NCBI GenBank assembly: GCA_964531265.1
Contig: CAZHDW010000001.1
Coordinates: 62,001 to 126,000 of the forward strand
DNA: 64,000 nucleotides
From: Hominenteromicrobium sp964531265
Lineage (GTDB): Bacteria > Bacillota > Clostridia > Oscillospirales > Acutalibacteraceae
Direction of reading: 5' to 3'
The position numbers and the translations under genes are program-made. The notes under the pieces are model-generated. The model saw only the letters and a program-made list of their open reading frames with translations. It did not search any database and was not told the origin of the DNA. Shown piece by piece: positions 52,427 through 61,651 of this stretch (position 1 is its first letter; the number at the start of each line of letters is the position of its first letter).

Positions 52427-53413
52427 ATGGTAATTGGTAATTTGAAACTTGACGGAGTTGCGGCTCTGGCGCCCATGGCCGGTGCGACGGATCGCTCTTT
52501 CAGAGAAATATGCTGTGCCTTCGGTGCGGCATACTGTGTAACGGAAATGGTGTCCACAAGGGCGCTGCAATATAATTATAAGAAGACACAGGAGCTCATC
52601 TCTCTCGGCGAGAGTGAGCACCCCATCGCGATACAGCTTTTCGGTGATGATCCGCTGATATTCGCTTCCGCGGCAAAGCGTGCGGCAGAGGCCGGCCCGG
52701 AGGTAATAGACATCAATATGGGCTGTCCCGTGCCGAAAATAGCCGGCAACAACTGCGGAAGCGCATTGATGAAGAATCCGCCGCGCTGCGGAGATATAGT
52801 ACGTGCGGTGAAGGCCGCTGTGGATATCCCGGTGACAGTGAAAATACGCAAGGGCTGGGATGAGAACAGCGTGAATGCCGTTGAGGTAGCCAAATACTGC
52901 GAGGAGGCCGGTGCGGATGCGATATGTGTTCACGGCCGTACAAAGGCTCAGATGTATGAGGGCGAAGCGGATTGGGACATAATACGCAGGGTCAAGGAGA
53001 GCGTGAGTGTTCCGGTGCTCGGTAACGGAGACGTGAGGGATGTGCAGTCCGCAGTAAAAATGATGAATGATACGGGCTGCGACATGGTCATGATAGGCCG
53101 TGGTGCACTGGGAAATCCGTGGATATTCCGCGAGATAAACGGTTATTTCAGCACGGGTATGCGCATAATGCCGCCGCCGACAGTGTCCGAGAGGATAGTT
53201 GTCATCAAGCGCCACATGGATGCGCTCTGTGCGGCAAAGGGCGAGCTGCGCGGTATGCGTGAGGCCAGAAAGCACGTTGCATGGTATATGCATGGCCTCA
53301 GGGGTGCAGCGGAATTCCGCCGCATGGCAGGCGAGCTGTGCACGCTCGAGGATCTGGACAGACTGCTTGAGAAGGTATATATGGAAAACAGGGATGTTAC
53401 GTTTGACCCCTGA
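52427..53413 (+). CDS. dus: tRNA-dihydrouridine synthase (DusB type)
   Basis: Dus enzymes reduce uridines in tRNA D-loops with FMN and NADPH. The 328-residue protein shows APMAGATDRSFR, the NMGCPVPKI motif with catalytic Cys nearby (NCGSALM), KIRKGWD, CVHGRT and GNGDV with MIGRGALGNPW. The set matches DusB-type proteins. Only a weak GAGAAG site lies before the ATG. polA follows after 22 bp, so they are co-transcribed. Confidence 0.95.
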   Translation: MVIGNLKLDGVAALAPMAGATDRSFREICCAFGAAYCVTEMVSTRALQYNYKKTQELISLGESEHPIAIQLFGDDPLIFASAAKRAAEAGPEVIDINMGCPVPKIAGNNCGSALMKNPPRCGDIVRAVKAAVDIPVTVKIRKGWDENSVNAVEVAKYCEEAGADAICVHGRTKAQMYEGEADWDIIRRVKESVSVPVLGNGDVRDVQSAVKMMNDTGCDMVMIGRGALGNPWIFREINGYFSTGMRIMPPPTVSERIVVIKRHMDALCAAKGELRGMREARKHVAWYMHGLRGAAEFRRMAGELCTLEDLDRLLEKVYMENRDVTFDP

Positions 53414-53435
53414 TAACTGAAAAGGAGAAGTTTAA

Positions 53436-56027
53436 ATGAAGCTTCTGGCATTGGACGGAAACAGCATCGTCAACCGTGCATTCTACGGAATAAAGGTGCT
53501 TACAACAAAAAACGGTGAATTTACGAACGGAATAGTGGGCTTTCTCAATATCCTCGAAAGATTAAAGGAGGAGACAAAGCCCGATGCGGTAGCAATAGCC
53601 TTTGATTTGCGTGCACCCACCTTCAGACATAAGGCGTATGCGGGCTATAAGGCTCAGCGAAAGGGAATGCCGCCGGAGCTTGCCGCACAGATGCCGCTGC
53701 TAAAGGAGTTGCTCGGATATCTCGGCTACAGAATAGTGACCTGTGAGGGCTGGGAGGCCGACGATATACTCGGTACCTTTGCAAGGGCCTGTGAGGATAG
53801 CGGCAATACCTGCCTGATAGCTACCGGTGACAGGGACAGCCTGCAATTGGTATCGGAGAAGACCAGTGTACGTCTTGCCACGACTAAATTCGGCCAGTCC
53901 GCCGTAACGCTCTATGATATCGATGCCATCATGGAGACCTACGGTGTTCTTCCGCATCAGCTCATAGATATCAAGGCGATACAGGGTGACACCTCGGACA
54001 ATATCCCCGGTGTTGCTGGTATCGGTGAAAAGGGCGCCGGAGAGCTTATCAGAAAATTCGGCTCGCTCCGATATATCTATGATAATCTGAATGAGCTCGA
54101 CATAAAGCCGGGCATGAAGAACAAGCTGATAGCTTCAAGGGACAATGCGTTTTTAAGCTATGACCTCGGCACCATACGACGCAATGCGCCGATCAATACG
54201 AATATAGAGGATTACATCCCGACTGAGGGTGATCCTGCGGCGGCAGCAGCCCTCATGACGAGGCTTGAGCTCTTTAAGCTCATGGACAGGCTCAAATTGA
54301 CGGCTCAGCCGACACTTACGGCGCCGTCTGTACAGGAGGGCGATACGGAGCTGCTTGCTGTACATGAGTATGAGGACGGCGCGGCGGTGCTCGCTCAGTG
54401 TGAGGATATGGGCAGTGCATACTTTGTACCCGTCTGGAGCGGTGCAAATATAGATAAGCTCTATATTTGCGGCGAATTTGAAAACGGCCGTGAGATAGCG
54501 GCGGTTCCCGCAGAGGAAGCCTTCATCAGAGCATTTTTATCGAACAGATCGATCAAGAAATATACTATCGGGATCAAGCAGCTTCACCGCGCGGCTCTGC
54601 GCCTTGGAGCAAAGCTTGAGGCTGTTGAAATGGATGTCGAGCTTGCGGCGTATCTGCTGAATCCATCAGGCTCGGATTACACAGTGCTGCGCCTTGCGGC
54701 GGAATACGGTGTTTCTGTCGGAGAATATGAGGATGAGGCAGCACGTGCTGCGGCTGCCATGCCGAAGCTCTGCGAGGTGTTGCAGCATCAGATAGATGAA
54801 AAGGGTCAGCATGAGCTTTTGAAGACGATAGAGCTTCCGTTGGCGCTCGTTCTCGGTGAGATGGAGGAGAGCGGCTTCCTCGTTGACCGCGAGGCTATAA
54901 AGGTGTATGGCGAACAGCTTGCCGAAATGACAGAGCAGCTCAGAGGCGAGATATACGCGGAGGTAGGGTATGAGTTTAATATCAACTCCCCGGCTCAGCT
55001 CGGCGATGCGCTCTTTGTGAAGCTCGGGCTTCCGCACGGAAAGAAGACAAAGACCGGCTATTCGACGAATGCGGATGTCCTTGAGGGCCTGAGAAACGCT
55101 CATCCGGTGGTCGATAAGGTTTTGCGCTACCGAACTGTTGCAAAGCTGAAATCCACCTATTGTGACGGCCTGTTGAAGGTTATTGCCGATGACGGAAGAA
55201 TACATTCAAGCTTTAATCAGACGGAGACCAGAACGGGAAGAATTTCTTCCACGGAGCCGAATTTGCAGAATATTCCGGTGAGAACGGCGATAGGACGCGA
55301 ATTCAGAAGATTTTTCATCGCGCCGCAAGGCTGTGACCTTGTGGATGCCGACTATTCACAGATCGAGCTGCGTGTTCTGGCACATGTTGCGAACGATGAG
55401 CAGATGATAGACGATTTCCGCTCCGGCCGCGATATACACACCTCCACGGCTGCAAGAGTTTTTGATATGCCGGAGGAGCTTGTGACTCCGCAGATGAGAA
55501 GCCGTGCAAAGGCCGTTAACTTCGGTATCGTTTACGGCATAGGTGCGTTCTCGCTTGCAAAGGATATCGGCGTCAGCCGCAAGGAGGCTGATGACTATAT
55601 CAAGGATTATCTGCGCAATTACAGGGGCGTTGCGGAATATATGGAGCAGGTAGTCGAAAACGCGAAGAAGGACGGCTATGTTGAAACGCTGTTCGGGCGC
55701 AGAAGATATCTGCCGGAGCTGAAAAGCACGAATTTCAATATGCGTGCCTTCGGCGAACGCGTTGCAAGAAATATGCCCATACAGGGCGCGGCGGCGGATA
55801 TCATCAAAATAGCGATGATACGCGTCAGAAACAGACTTAAGGAAGAAAAGCTCAGAGCAAGGCTCATTTTGCAGGTGCACGATGAGCTTATAGTCGAGTG
55901 CCCCAAGGAGGAAACGCTCCGGGTAAAGGAGATACTGCAAAGTGAAATGGCGGAGGCTGTTTCGCTGAGTGTGCCGATGATAGCGGATGCTGCAAGCGGC
56001 GAAAGTTGGTATCTGGCAAAGGGATAA
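53436..56027 (+). CDS. polA: DNA polymerase I
   Basis: PolA fills gaps and removes RNA primers. The 863-residue protein has an N-terminal 5'-3' flap nuclease (1-290, with ALDGNSIVNRAF, WEADDILGTFA and GDTSDNIPGV), a middle 3'-5' exonuclease fold (about 300-470) and the polymerase domain (VDADYSQIELRVLAH, RAKAVNFGIVYGIG, QVHDELIVE). The middle domain lacks the usual DxE metal motif: the strand at GAAVLAQ...YFVPVW has no acidic pair, and later blocks are also degraded, so proofreading is probably absent, as in Bacillus and Thermus enzymes. AAAGGAGAAG precedes the ATG. Confidence 0.97.
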   Translation: MKLLALDGNSIVNRAFYGIKVLTTKNGEFTNGIVGFLNILERLKEETKPDAVAIAFDLRAPTFRHKAYAGYKAQRKGMPPELAAQMPLLKELLGYLGYRIVTCEGWEADDILGTFARACEDSGNTCLIATGDRDSLQLVSEKTSVRLATTKFGQSAVTLYDIDAIMETYGVLPHQLIDIKAIQGDTSDNIPGVAGIGEKGAGELIRKFGSLRYIYDNLNELDIKPGMKNKLIASRDNAFLSYDLGTIRRNAPINTNIEDYIPTEGDPAAAAALMTRLELFKLMDRLKLTAQPTLTAPSVQEGDTELLAVHEYEDGAAVLAQCEDMGSAYFVPVWSGANIDKLYICGEFENGREIAAVPAEEAFIRAFLSNRSIKKYTIGIKQLHRAALRLGAKLEAVEMDVELAAYLLNPSGSDYTVLRLAAEYGVSVGEYEDEAARAAAAMPKLCEVLQHQIDEKGQHELLKTIELPLALVLGEMEESGFLVDREAIKVYGEQLAEMTEQLRGEIYAEVGYEFNINSPAQLGDALFVKLGLPHGKKTKTGYSTNADVLEGLRNAHPVVDKVLRYRTVAKLKSTYCDGLLKVIADDGRIHSSFNQTETRTGRISSTEPNLQNIPVRTAIGREFRRFFIAPQGCDLVDADYSQIELRVLAHVANDEQMIDDFRSGRDIHTSTAARVFDMPEELVTPQMRSRAKAVNFGIVYGIGAFSLAKDIGVSRKEADDYIKDYLRNYRGVAEYMEQVVENAKKDGYVETLFGRRRYLPELKSTNFNMRAFGERVARNMPIQGAAADIIKIAMIRVRNRLKEEKLRARLILQVHDELIVECPKEETLRVKEILQSEMAEAVSLSVPMIADAASGESWYLAKG

Positions 56028-56047
56028 GAATAGGGTGAAGTATAAAG

Positions 56048-56863
56048 ATGTTATTTTGCTGTCCTGCGTGCAAGGCGGCGCTCGAAAGGCGTGAGCGCGC
56101 CCTTGTGTGCGAAAACGGACATAGCTATGATATTGCGCGGCAGGGCTATGTGCACCTGCTGCCGGTAAAGCAGATGCATGCAAAGGTGCCGGGGGACACA
56201 AAGCTCATGGTGGATTCACGCCGCAGCTTTCTGTCGCTCGGACATTATGATGTATTCAGGGATAAGCTGACAGAGCTTGCATCACGATATTTGCCGGAGA
56301 ACGGCGTGCTGCTCGATGCCGGCTGCGGAGAGGGTTTCTATACCTCTTCGCTCTTTAGTGCTACTCAAAGTATGAATGCAGCAGTCAGCGGCATAGATAT
56401 TTCCAAATTTGCGGTAAAGGCCGCAGCCGGAAAATATAAGGGCATTGATTTCGCGGTGGCGAGTCTTTTCCACATACCTGCTGCGGACAGCAGTGTGGAT
56501 GTTCTGACGGATGTTTTTGCGCCCATCGTGCCCGAGGAATTTCTTCGCGTGCTGAAGCCCGGCGGAGTTATGATACTTGCCGTGCCCGGCGCACGTCATC
56601 TCTACGGCATGAAAGAGGTGCTCTATCGTGAGCCGTATGAGAACGAGGAGCACGATACGCAGTACGACGGCTTTGAATATATCGGCAGAGAATGTGTCAG
56701 GGATTTCATTAAGGTGGTTGGGCGCGAGAGCATAGAGGCGCTCTTTTCGATGACCCCGTATTATTGGAAGACAGATGTGGAGGGCGGCGAACGCCTGCGC
56801 GCCTTGGATGAGCTTGAAACCGAGATCAAATTCGATTTTTTGATATACAGAAAACAGGCATAA
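56048..56863 (+). CDS. rlmA: 23S rRNA (guanine-N1)-methyltransferase, RlmA type
   Basis: RlmA/TlrB methylates a guanine in helix 35 of 23S rRNA (G745 or G748). The 271-residue protein opens with a zinc site whose spacing matches the family exactly: Cys5, Cys8, Cys21, His25. SAM-binding motif I is LDAGCGEGFYTSSL (about 94-107), and VPEEFLRVLKPGG follows. A tight array dus-polA-rlmA-phosphatase-rimI places it in a housekeeping operon; the gap to polA is 20 bp. Confidence 0.92.
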   Translation: MLFCCPACKAALERRERALVCENGHSYDIARQGYVHLLPVKQMHAKVPGDTKLMVDSRRSFLSLGHYDVFRDKLTELASRYLPENGVLLDAGCGEGFYTSSLFSATQSMNAAVSGIDISKFAVKAAAGKYKGIDFAVASLFHIPAADSSVDVLTDVFAPIVPEEFLRVLKPGGVMILAVPGARHLYGMKEVLYREPYENEEHDTQYDGFEYIGRECVRDFIKVVGRESIEALFSMTPYYWKTDVEGGERLRALDELETEIKFDFLIYRKQA

Positions 56864-56879
56864 CGGAAAGGAAACAATT

Positions 56880-57302
56880 GTGAAAATACTTTTTGTGTGT
56901 ACAGGAAACACATGCAGAAGCCCCATGGCGGAGGGGATATTCAGAAAGGAAATACAGCAGAGGGGTTTTGAAAACATAATGTGCCAGAGCGCAGGCCTAA
57001 CACCGGTTGAGGGTGCACCGGTCAGTGAAAACGCCGTGGATGTTTGCAGGGAGATCGGCGTTGATATCAGTGGACATACCGCAAGGCGCTTTACCGCGGA
57101 GGAAGTCAATATATGGGATGTGTATTTTACCATGTCAAAAACACATGCATATATACTTGCTCAGGCAGGTGTTCCGGCCGAAAGGATATATGTTCCGGGC
57201 TATATAGATGACCCATACGGCGGTGATCTCGACACATACAGAAAATGCCGGGATAAGATAATCGATGAGCTGACAGAGTTCTATCGCTATCTCGGATTTT
57301 AA
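56880..57302 (+). CDS. Low-molecular-weight phosphatase, probable protein-arginine phosphatase
   Basis: The 140-residue protein has the LMW phosphatase loop C7-TGNT-C-R13-S and the general-acid Asp in DDPYGG. Position 11 is Thr, as in YwlE of Bacillus, where that Thr selects phosphoarginine over phosphotyrosine; tyrosine phosphatases have Ile or Leu there. So arginine-phosphate removal is more likely. In Firmicutes the matching kinase is McsB, which is not in this window. Start is GTG behind GGAAAGGAAA. It lies 16 bp after rlmA. Confidence 0.88.
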   Translation: MKILFVCTGNTCRSPMAEGIFRKEIQQRGFENIMCQSAGLTPVEGAPVSENAVDVCREIGVDISGHTARRFTAEEVNIWDVYFTMSKTHAYILAQAGVPAERIYVPGYIDDPYGGDLDTYRKCRDKIIDELTEFYRYLGF

Positions 57303-57326
57303 CAATCAGCTTAAAGGGAGTAATTT

Positions 57327-57761
57327 ATGATAGTACCTATGAGGGTAGAGCATACGGCACGGCTGGCGGAGCTTGAGAGGATATGCTTTGCCGAGCCATG
57401 GAGCGTGGCGGCACTGAACGAGGAAACGGAGAACCCGACAGCGTATTTTGTAGTTGCTGTTGAGGGGGACGAGGTGCTCGGCTATGCCGGAATGCACAGG
57501 GTGCTCGGTGAGAGCTACATAGACAATATTGCGGTGTTTCCGCAGTATCGCGGCAAAGGTATCGGCAGAGAGCTTACCTCGGCGCTTATCGAGCGTGCAG
57601 GGGAGGATGACGGCGAGTTCATCACACTTGAGGTTAGAGTATCGAATGCGGCGGCGATAGGCCTGTATGAATCGCTCGGCTTTGAAAGAAGCGGCGTGCG
57701 CAGACGGTTCTACAGAAACCCGACCGAGGACGCGCTCATCATGACGCTCAGCTTTAATTAG
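57327..57761 (+). CDS. rimI: GNAT acetyltransferase, RimI type
   Basis: RimI acetylates the N-terminus of ribosomal protein S18 and possibly other proteins. The 144-residue single GNAT domain has PWSVAALNEE near residue 28, IDNIAVFPQYRGKGIG for acetyl-CoA binding and LEVRVSNAAAIGLYESLGFERSGVR split across the C-terminal strands. This combination is typical of RimI. AAAGGGAG lies before the ATG. It follows the phosphatase by 24 bp and galT starts 58 bp later. Confidence 0.9.
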   Translation: MIVPMRVEHTARLAELERICFAEPWSVAALNEETENPTAYFVVAVEGDEVLGYAGMHRVLGESYIDNIAVFPQYRGKGIGRELTSALIERAGEDDGEFITLEVRVSNAAAIGLYESLGFERSGVRRRFYRNPTEDALIMTLSFN

Positions 57762-57819
57762 CTTATTCGGCAGTTAACTGCCATAAACAGTAATTTATTC
57801 CATTCAGGAGGGTAATAAA

Positions 57820-59310
57820 ATGCTTTACGGTAAAATCAAGGCACTTGTTCAATACGGTGTCGAAAGAGGTCTTGTTGATGCGGCGGACGCAATATATGTC
57901 AGAAACAGACTTCTTGAAGCCTTTCATGAGGACGACTATGCGGACGAGCCTGCCTTTGAAAGCGAAAATCTCAGCGAGCTTCTGGATGCTCTCTGTGACG
58001 AAGCCGTGGAACGCGGCATCATAGACGGCGGCATCACGGAGCGCGACCTCTTTGACACAAAGCTCATGGGCGAAATGACAAAGAGACCGTCCGAAATAGG
58101 CAGAGAATTCAAGAAGCTGTATGCCGACAGCCCGGAAAAGGCCACGGACTGGTTCTATAAGCTCTGCTGCGACTGTAATTATATTCGCACCGAGCGTGTA
58201 AAGAAAGACCTCAAGTGGGTCTATAACGACGAGCGTTTCGGCGATATAGACATCACCATAAACCTCTCGAAGCCCGAGAAGGATCCCAAGGCGATTGCTG
58301 CGGCAAAGAATGCCAAAGCCTCCGGTTACCCGGCCTGTATGCTGTGCAAGGAGAATATCGGTTACGCAGGAAGACTCAATTTCCCGGCAAGACAGAATCA
58401 CAGAGCTGTTCCGATGACCATAAACAATGCGGATTGGTTCATGCAGTATTCGCCGTATGTGTATTATAACGAGCACTGCATCGTGTTCTGCGGTGAGCAC
58501 GTTCCGATGAAGATAGACGAGAGCACCTTCAGAAAGCTCTTTGGTTTCGTAAAGCAGTTCCCCCACTATTTCCTCGGCTCCAATGCCGACCTTCCGATCG
58601 TCGGCGGCTCCATTTTGACGCATGACCACTATCAGGGCGGACATTATACCTTTGCAATGGCGAGAGCCGGCATTGAGGAGCATGTAAACATCGGTGGCTT
58701 CGAGGATGTTGAAGCCGGTATCCTCAACTGGCCGGTATCCGTTCTGCGCCTGAGAAGCCGCGATACGGAGAGATTGATAGAGCTTGCAACAAGAGTGCTT
58801 AACACATGGAGGGGCTACACGGACGAGGCGGCATTTGTCTTTGCCGAGACCGACGGCGAGCCGCACAACACTATCACGCCCATTGCACGCTGTGTTGACG
58901 GCGTATATGAGCTTGATCTGGCGCTCAGAAACAACATTACAACGGAGGAGTATCCGCTCGGTGTCTATCATCCGCATGATGAGCTCCACCACATAAAGAA
59001 GGAGAATATTGGCCTTATCGAGGTAATGGGTCTGGCAGTTCTCCCGTCCCGTCTTAAAAACGAGCTGAAAACGCTCGAGCAGGCCATTGTCAACGGCAGT
59101 GATATCCGTGCGGATGAAAGCATTGAGAAGCACGCTGACTGGGCAGAGGAGGTTATTGAGAGACATCCGGAGCTCAACGCGGACAATGCCGGGGATATAC
59201 TCAGAGCAGAGGTTGGCGCTGTGTTTGTAAAGGTGCTCGAGGACGCCGGTGTGTATAAGTGCACATCGGAGGGCAGAGCGGCTTTCCGCAGATTTATCGA
59301 GTCCGTATGA
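57820..59310 (+). CDS. galT: Galactose-1-phosphate uridylyltransferase, Firmicutes type
   Basis: GalT exchanges UMP between UDP-glucose and galactose 1-phosphate in the Leloir pathway. The 496-residue protein is the long Firmicutes form (class II), recognised by an N-terminal helical extension, HYFLGSNADLPIVGGS and the catalytic region LTHDHYQGG, followed by the second domain with LPSRLKNELK. It is not next to galK or galE here but could process galactose released by LacZ. AGGAGGG stands 8 bases before the ATG. Confidence 0.95.
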   Translation: MLYGKIKALVQYGVERGLVDAADAIYVRNRLLEAFHEDDYADEPAFESENLSELLDALCDEAVERGIIDGGITERDLFDTKLMGEMTKRPSEIGREFKKLYADSPEKATDWFYKLCCDCNYIRTERVKKDLKWVYNDERFGDIDITINLSKPEKDPKAIAAAKNAKASGYPACMLCKENIGYAGRLNFPARQNHRAVPMTINNADWFMQYSPYVYYNEHCIVFCGEHVPMKIDESTFRKLFGFVKQFPHYFLGSNADLPIVGGSILTHDHYQGGHYTFAMARAGIEEHVNIGGFEDVEAGILNWPVSVLRLRSRDTERLIELATRVLNTWRGYTDEAAFVFAETDGEPHNTITPIARCVDGVYELDLALRNNITTEEYPLGVYHPHDELHHIKKENIGLIEVMGLAVLPSRLKNELKTLEQAIVNGSDIRADESIEKHADWAEEVIERHPELNADNAGDILRAEVGAVFVKVLEDAGVYKCTSEGRAAFRRFIESV

Positions 59311-59314
59311 TGCC

Positions 59315-59344
59315 TTGACAAACGCAGGTCAATGGGTTTAATAT
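59315..59344 (+). promoter_or_regulatory. Promoter for mscL
   Basis: TTGACA, 18 bp, TAATAT, just after the galT stop. Start of transcription near 59351. Confidence 0.65.
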
Positions 59345-59383
59345 AGCTTTGAAAAACAAGAAGTCAAAGGTAGGTTTTAAGTT

Positions 59384-59794
59384 ATGAAGAAGCTTTTGCA
59401 GGAATTTAAAGCATTCATCTCTCGCGGAAACGTTCTCGACATGGCAGTCGGTGTCGTTGTGGCTTCATCGTTCACAGCGGTCGTCAATGCGGCGGTTTCC
59501 GGACTTGTCACACCGATCATCGGTTTGTTCATTCCGGATACGACCTTCGCCGAGTGGGCACCCGGCGGCTTTGCCATCGGCGCATTCATCAACGCGGTCA
59601 TCACCTTCTTTATCACCTCTGCGGTTATCTTCATCGTTATGAAGGTTGTAAACGCAGCACGAGATGTGAGAAAGAAGCCGGAGGAGCCGGCAGCACCGAC
59701 AACCAAAACATGCCCGTACTGTCTGTCCGACGATGTTAAGATCGGCGCTGTCAAGTGTCCGCATTGCGCATCTGAGCTTCCGAAGGAAGAATAA
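59384..59794 (+). CDS. mscL: Large-conductance mechanosensitive channel with C-terminal zinc ribbon
   Basis: MscL opens under high membrane tension and releases solutes during osmotic downshock. Residues 1-95 are a normal MscL: amphipathic N-helix FKAFISRGNVLDMAVG, TM1 (about 18-45) and TM2 (about 65-90). Instead of the usual C-terminal helix bundle alone, an Ala/Pro-rich linker leads to a zinc ribbon with Cys110, Cys113, Cys125 and Cys128. Length is 136 residues. It has its own promoter and is monocistronic or weakly linked to the next gene. Confidence 0.93.
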   Translation: MKKLLQEFKAFISRGNVLDMAVGVVVASSFTAVVNAAVSGLVTPIIGLFIPDTTFAEWAPGGFAIGAFINAVITFFITSAVIFIVMKVVNAARDVRKKPEEPAAPTTKTCPYCLSDDVKIGAVKCPHCASELPKEE

Positions 59795-59866
59795 GCTGCG
59801 TATATTTTAAGTATTGAAAAGTTATTGACGAAATCTATTTCGGCGAAAGGCCGGGGAGGAATAACA

Positions 59867-60697
59867 ATGAAGATTCAGTATCTCGGTACGGCGGCCGCAG
59901 AGGGCATACCTGCCCTGTTCTGTGACAGCGAGGTTTGCAGAAATGCAAGGAAGATTCGCGGCAAAGAGGTAAAAACAAGGAGTCAGGCGCTAATTGATGA
60001 CAGCATTCTGGTGGATTTCCCTGCCGATACCTACATGCATGTGCTGAATAACGGCATAAGACTCGATAAGATACATACGCTTATCGTCACGCATTCGCAC
60101 TCGGATCATTTCTATCCGCAGGATTTCTGGTGCAGAAGCCCGGGAATAGGCAATAATATTGAGGAAAAGCCGCTCGATGTTTATGTAACGGCTCCCGGCT
60201 ATGCCGCAGCGGAAGAATTCATGGCTGACAACAATGTTCCTGCCGAAAGAGTTGCCCTGCACAGGATCGAAGCATTCTCTCCCTTTGAATCGGAGGGCTA
60301 TCGCTTTATTCCTCTCAAGGCGGATCATGACCAGAAGACGGAGCCGGTATTCTACATTGTGGAGCACGGTCAAAAAACCATGCTCTATGCCCATGACACT
60401 GGCTATTTCCCGGACGAGGTATGGGAGTTCCTGGCAAAGTACAAGCGCAGCTTCGATTTTGTTTCACTGGACTGCACGGGTATGCTTTTGCCGAATTATC
60501 GCCACGGCCATATGGGACTTTCGGTATGCGGCGAGGTCTATGAAAGGTTGACGGAGATGGGGCTTTGCGATAAGGATACCAAGGCCTGCATCAATCATTT
60601 CAGTCACAACGGCCTTGCTACGCATGAGGAGCTAGTTGAGGAAGCCGAAAAGTACGGATTCCTGACCTCCTATGACGGCTGTGAGATAGAATTTTGA
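59867..60697 (+). CDS. Metallo-beta-lactamase-fold hydrolase (PhnP-like)
   Basis: The 276-residue protein starts MKIQYLGTAAAEG at 59867, behind GGGGAGG; an earlier start at 59825 has no such site. The metal motif is THSHSDHFYPQDF, with further ligands at ADHDQ, AHDTGYF and NHFSHNG. The fold and the opening resemble PhnP, a phosphoribosyl cyclic phosphodiesterase, and related tRNase Z-like enzymes. No phosphonate genes are nearby, so the substrate is unknown. Between mscL and this gene lies a short region with CGAAAT/ATTTCG symmetry (59829-59842). Confidence 0.82.
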   Translation: MKIQYLGTAAAEGIPALFCDSEVCRNARKIRGKEVKTRSQALIDDSILVDFPADTYMHVLNNGIRLDKIHTLIVTHSHSDHFYPQDFWCRSPGIGNNIEEKPLDVYVTAPGYAAAEEFMADNNVPAERVALHRIEAFSPFESEGYRFIPLKADHDQKTEPVFYIVEHGQKTMLYAHDTGYFPDEVWEFLAKYKRSFDFVSLDCTGMLLPNYRHGHMGLSVCGEVYERLTEMGLCDKDTKACINHFSHNGLATHEELVEEAEKYGFLTSYDGCEIEF

Positions 60698-60733
60698 TAT
60701 TCAGCTTAATAACTTAACAATGCACAAAAAAAT

Positions 60734-60761
60734 GGGGACGAGCCTTTAAAGGCTCGTCCCC
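60734..60761. terminator. Bidirectional terminator
   Basis: GGGGACGAGCC and GGCTCGTCCCC form a perfect stem with a 6-base loop, with an A run on the left edge, between the converging hydrolase and isomerase genes. Confidence 0.92.
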
Positions 60762-60784
60762 ACTTCTGTAGGTGATATTATTGA

Positions 60785-61606
60785 TTACCAGCCAAGAGTC
60801 TTGAGGTATTCGCGGCTCATCTTAACTGCATCCAGCGGTGCACGCTCATAAGCCTGATCCTGCTCAACGACTACCCAGTTAGCACCTGCTGCTACGGAAG
60901 CCTCAAGTACCGGCGGGATGTCCTGCATGCCGTGACCGACCGGACGGAACTCGAACTTACCGGTTTCTTCGACCTTCTCGGTCTCGATGCCGATCAGCTC
61001 ATACATGTTAGCCGGCTTGCCTTCCTTGTAGAAGTCCTTGAGGTGGACAACCGGTGCGCGGCCGGAGTACTTGTTGATGTAGTCTACGGGCTCCTCGCCT
61101 GCAACCTTTACCCAGCAGATATCAAGCTCTGTCTGGAGCAGGGAAGCCGGGATCTCATCATACATATAGTCGAGAGCGTACTGGCCGTTCTCCATCTTAA
61201 CGAACTCGAAGTCATGGTTATGGTAGAGCAGAGTGATGCCAACCTTGTTGCATGCCTCACCGATCTTCTTGAAGGTCTCGATGTTCTCAAGGAACTTCGG
61301 TTGACCCGGACGATCCTCCTCTGTGAGGTACGGGATAGCGATGTACTTCATGCCGATCTCTTTGTACTGAGCAACTGTGCCTTCGATATCTGCTGCGAGC
61401 TCTACGAACGGAACATGAGCGGAAACCGGAACAAGACCTACTTCCTCAAGAATAGCCTTGACCTCAGCCGGCTTCATGCCATAAAGACCTGCCAGCTCAA
61501 CGCCGTCATAGCCGATTTCCTTAAGCTTCTGCATTGTGCCCTTAAAATCACGTGCAGCGTCATCGCGGACGGAATAAACCTGAACCGCTACGGGTAAAGT
61601 TTTCAT
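60785..61606 (-). CDS. Sugar phosphate isomerase/epimerase (xylose-isomerase-like TIM barrel)
   Basis: The ATG at 61606 has AGGAGGAG upstream and gives 273 residues; the longer frame to 61702 has no site. The AP-endonuclease-2/IolE-like TIM barrel shows VQVYSVRDDA, YDGVELAGLYG, LLYHNHDFEF with metal-type His, ELDICWV and HLKDFY. Such proteins epimerise or dehydrate sugars and inositols. Single-gene context gives no substrate. A palindrome in its promoter suggests specific regulation. Confidence 0.85.
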   Translation of the reverse strand: MKTLPVAVQVYSVRDDAARDFKGTMQKLKEIGYDGVELAGLYGMKPAEVKAILEEVGLVPVSAHVPFVELAADIEGTVAQYKEIGMKYIAIPYLTEEDRPGQPKFLENIETFKKIGEACNKVGITLLYHNHDFEFVKMENGQYALDYMYDEIPASLLQTELDICWVKVAGEEPVDYINKYSGRAPVVHLKDFYKEGKPANMYELIGIETEKVEETGKFEFRPVGHGMQDIPPVLEASVAAGANWVVVEQDQAYERAPLDAVKMSREYLKTLGW

Positions 61607-61629
61607 TGTGAACTCCTCCTGTATGTAAA

Positions 61630-61651
61630 TTATAATCGCCTTATATAAGGT
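61630..61651 (-). promoter_or_regulatory. Isomerase promoter with palindromic operator
   Basis: A -10 TATAAT (minus strand, 61630-61635) lies 4 bp from CCTTATATAAGG (61640-61651), a perfect 12-bp palindrome within the spacer. No good -35 is seen, so binding of a regulator there is likely to matter. Confidence 0.5.

Noticed and set aside
57763..59166. 467-codon open frame antisense to galT
   Set aside because: Shadow of galT; no recognisable protein pattern.
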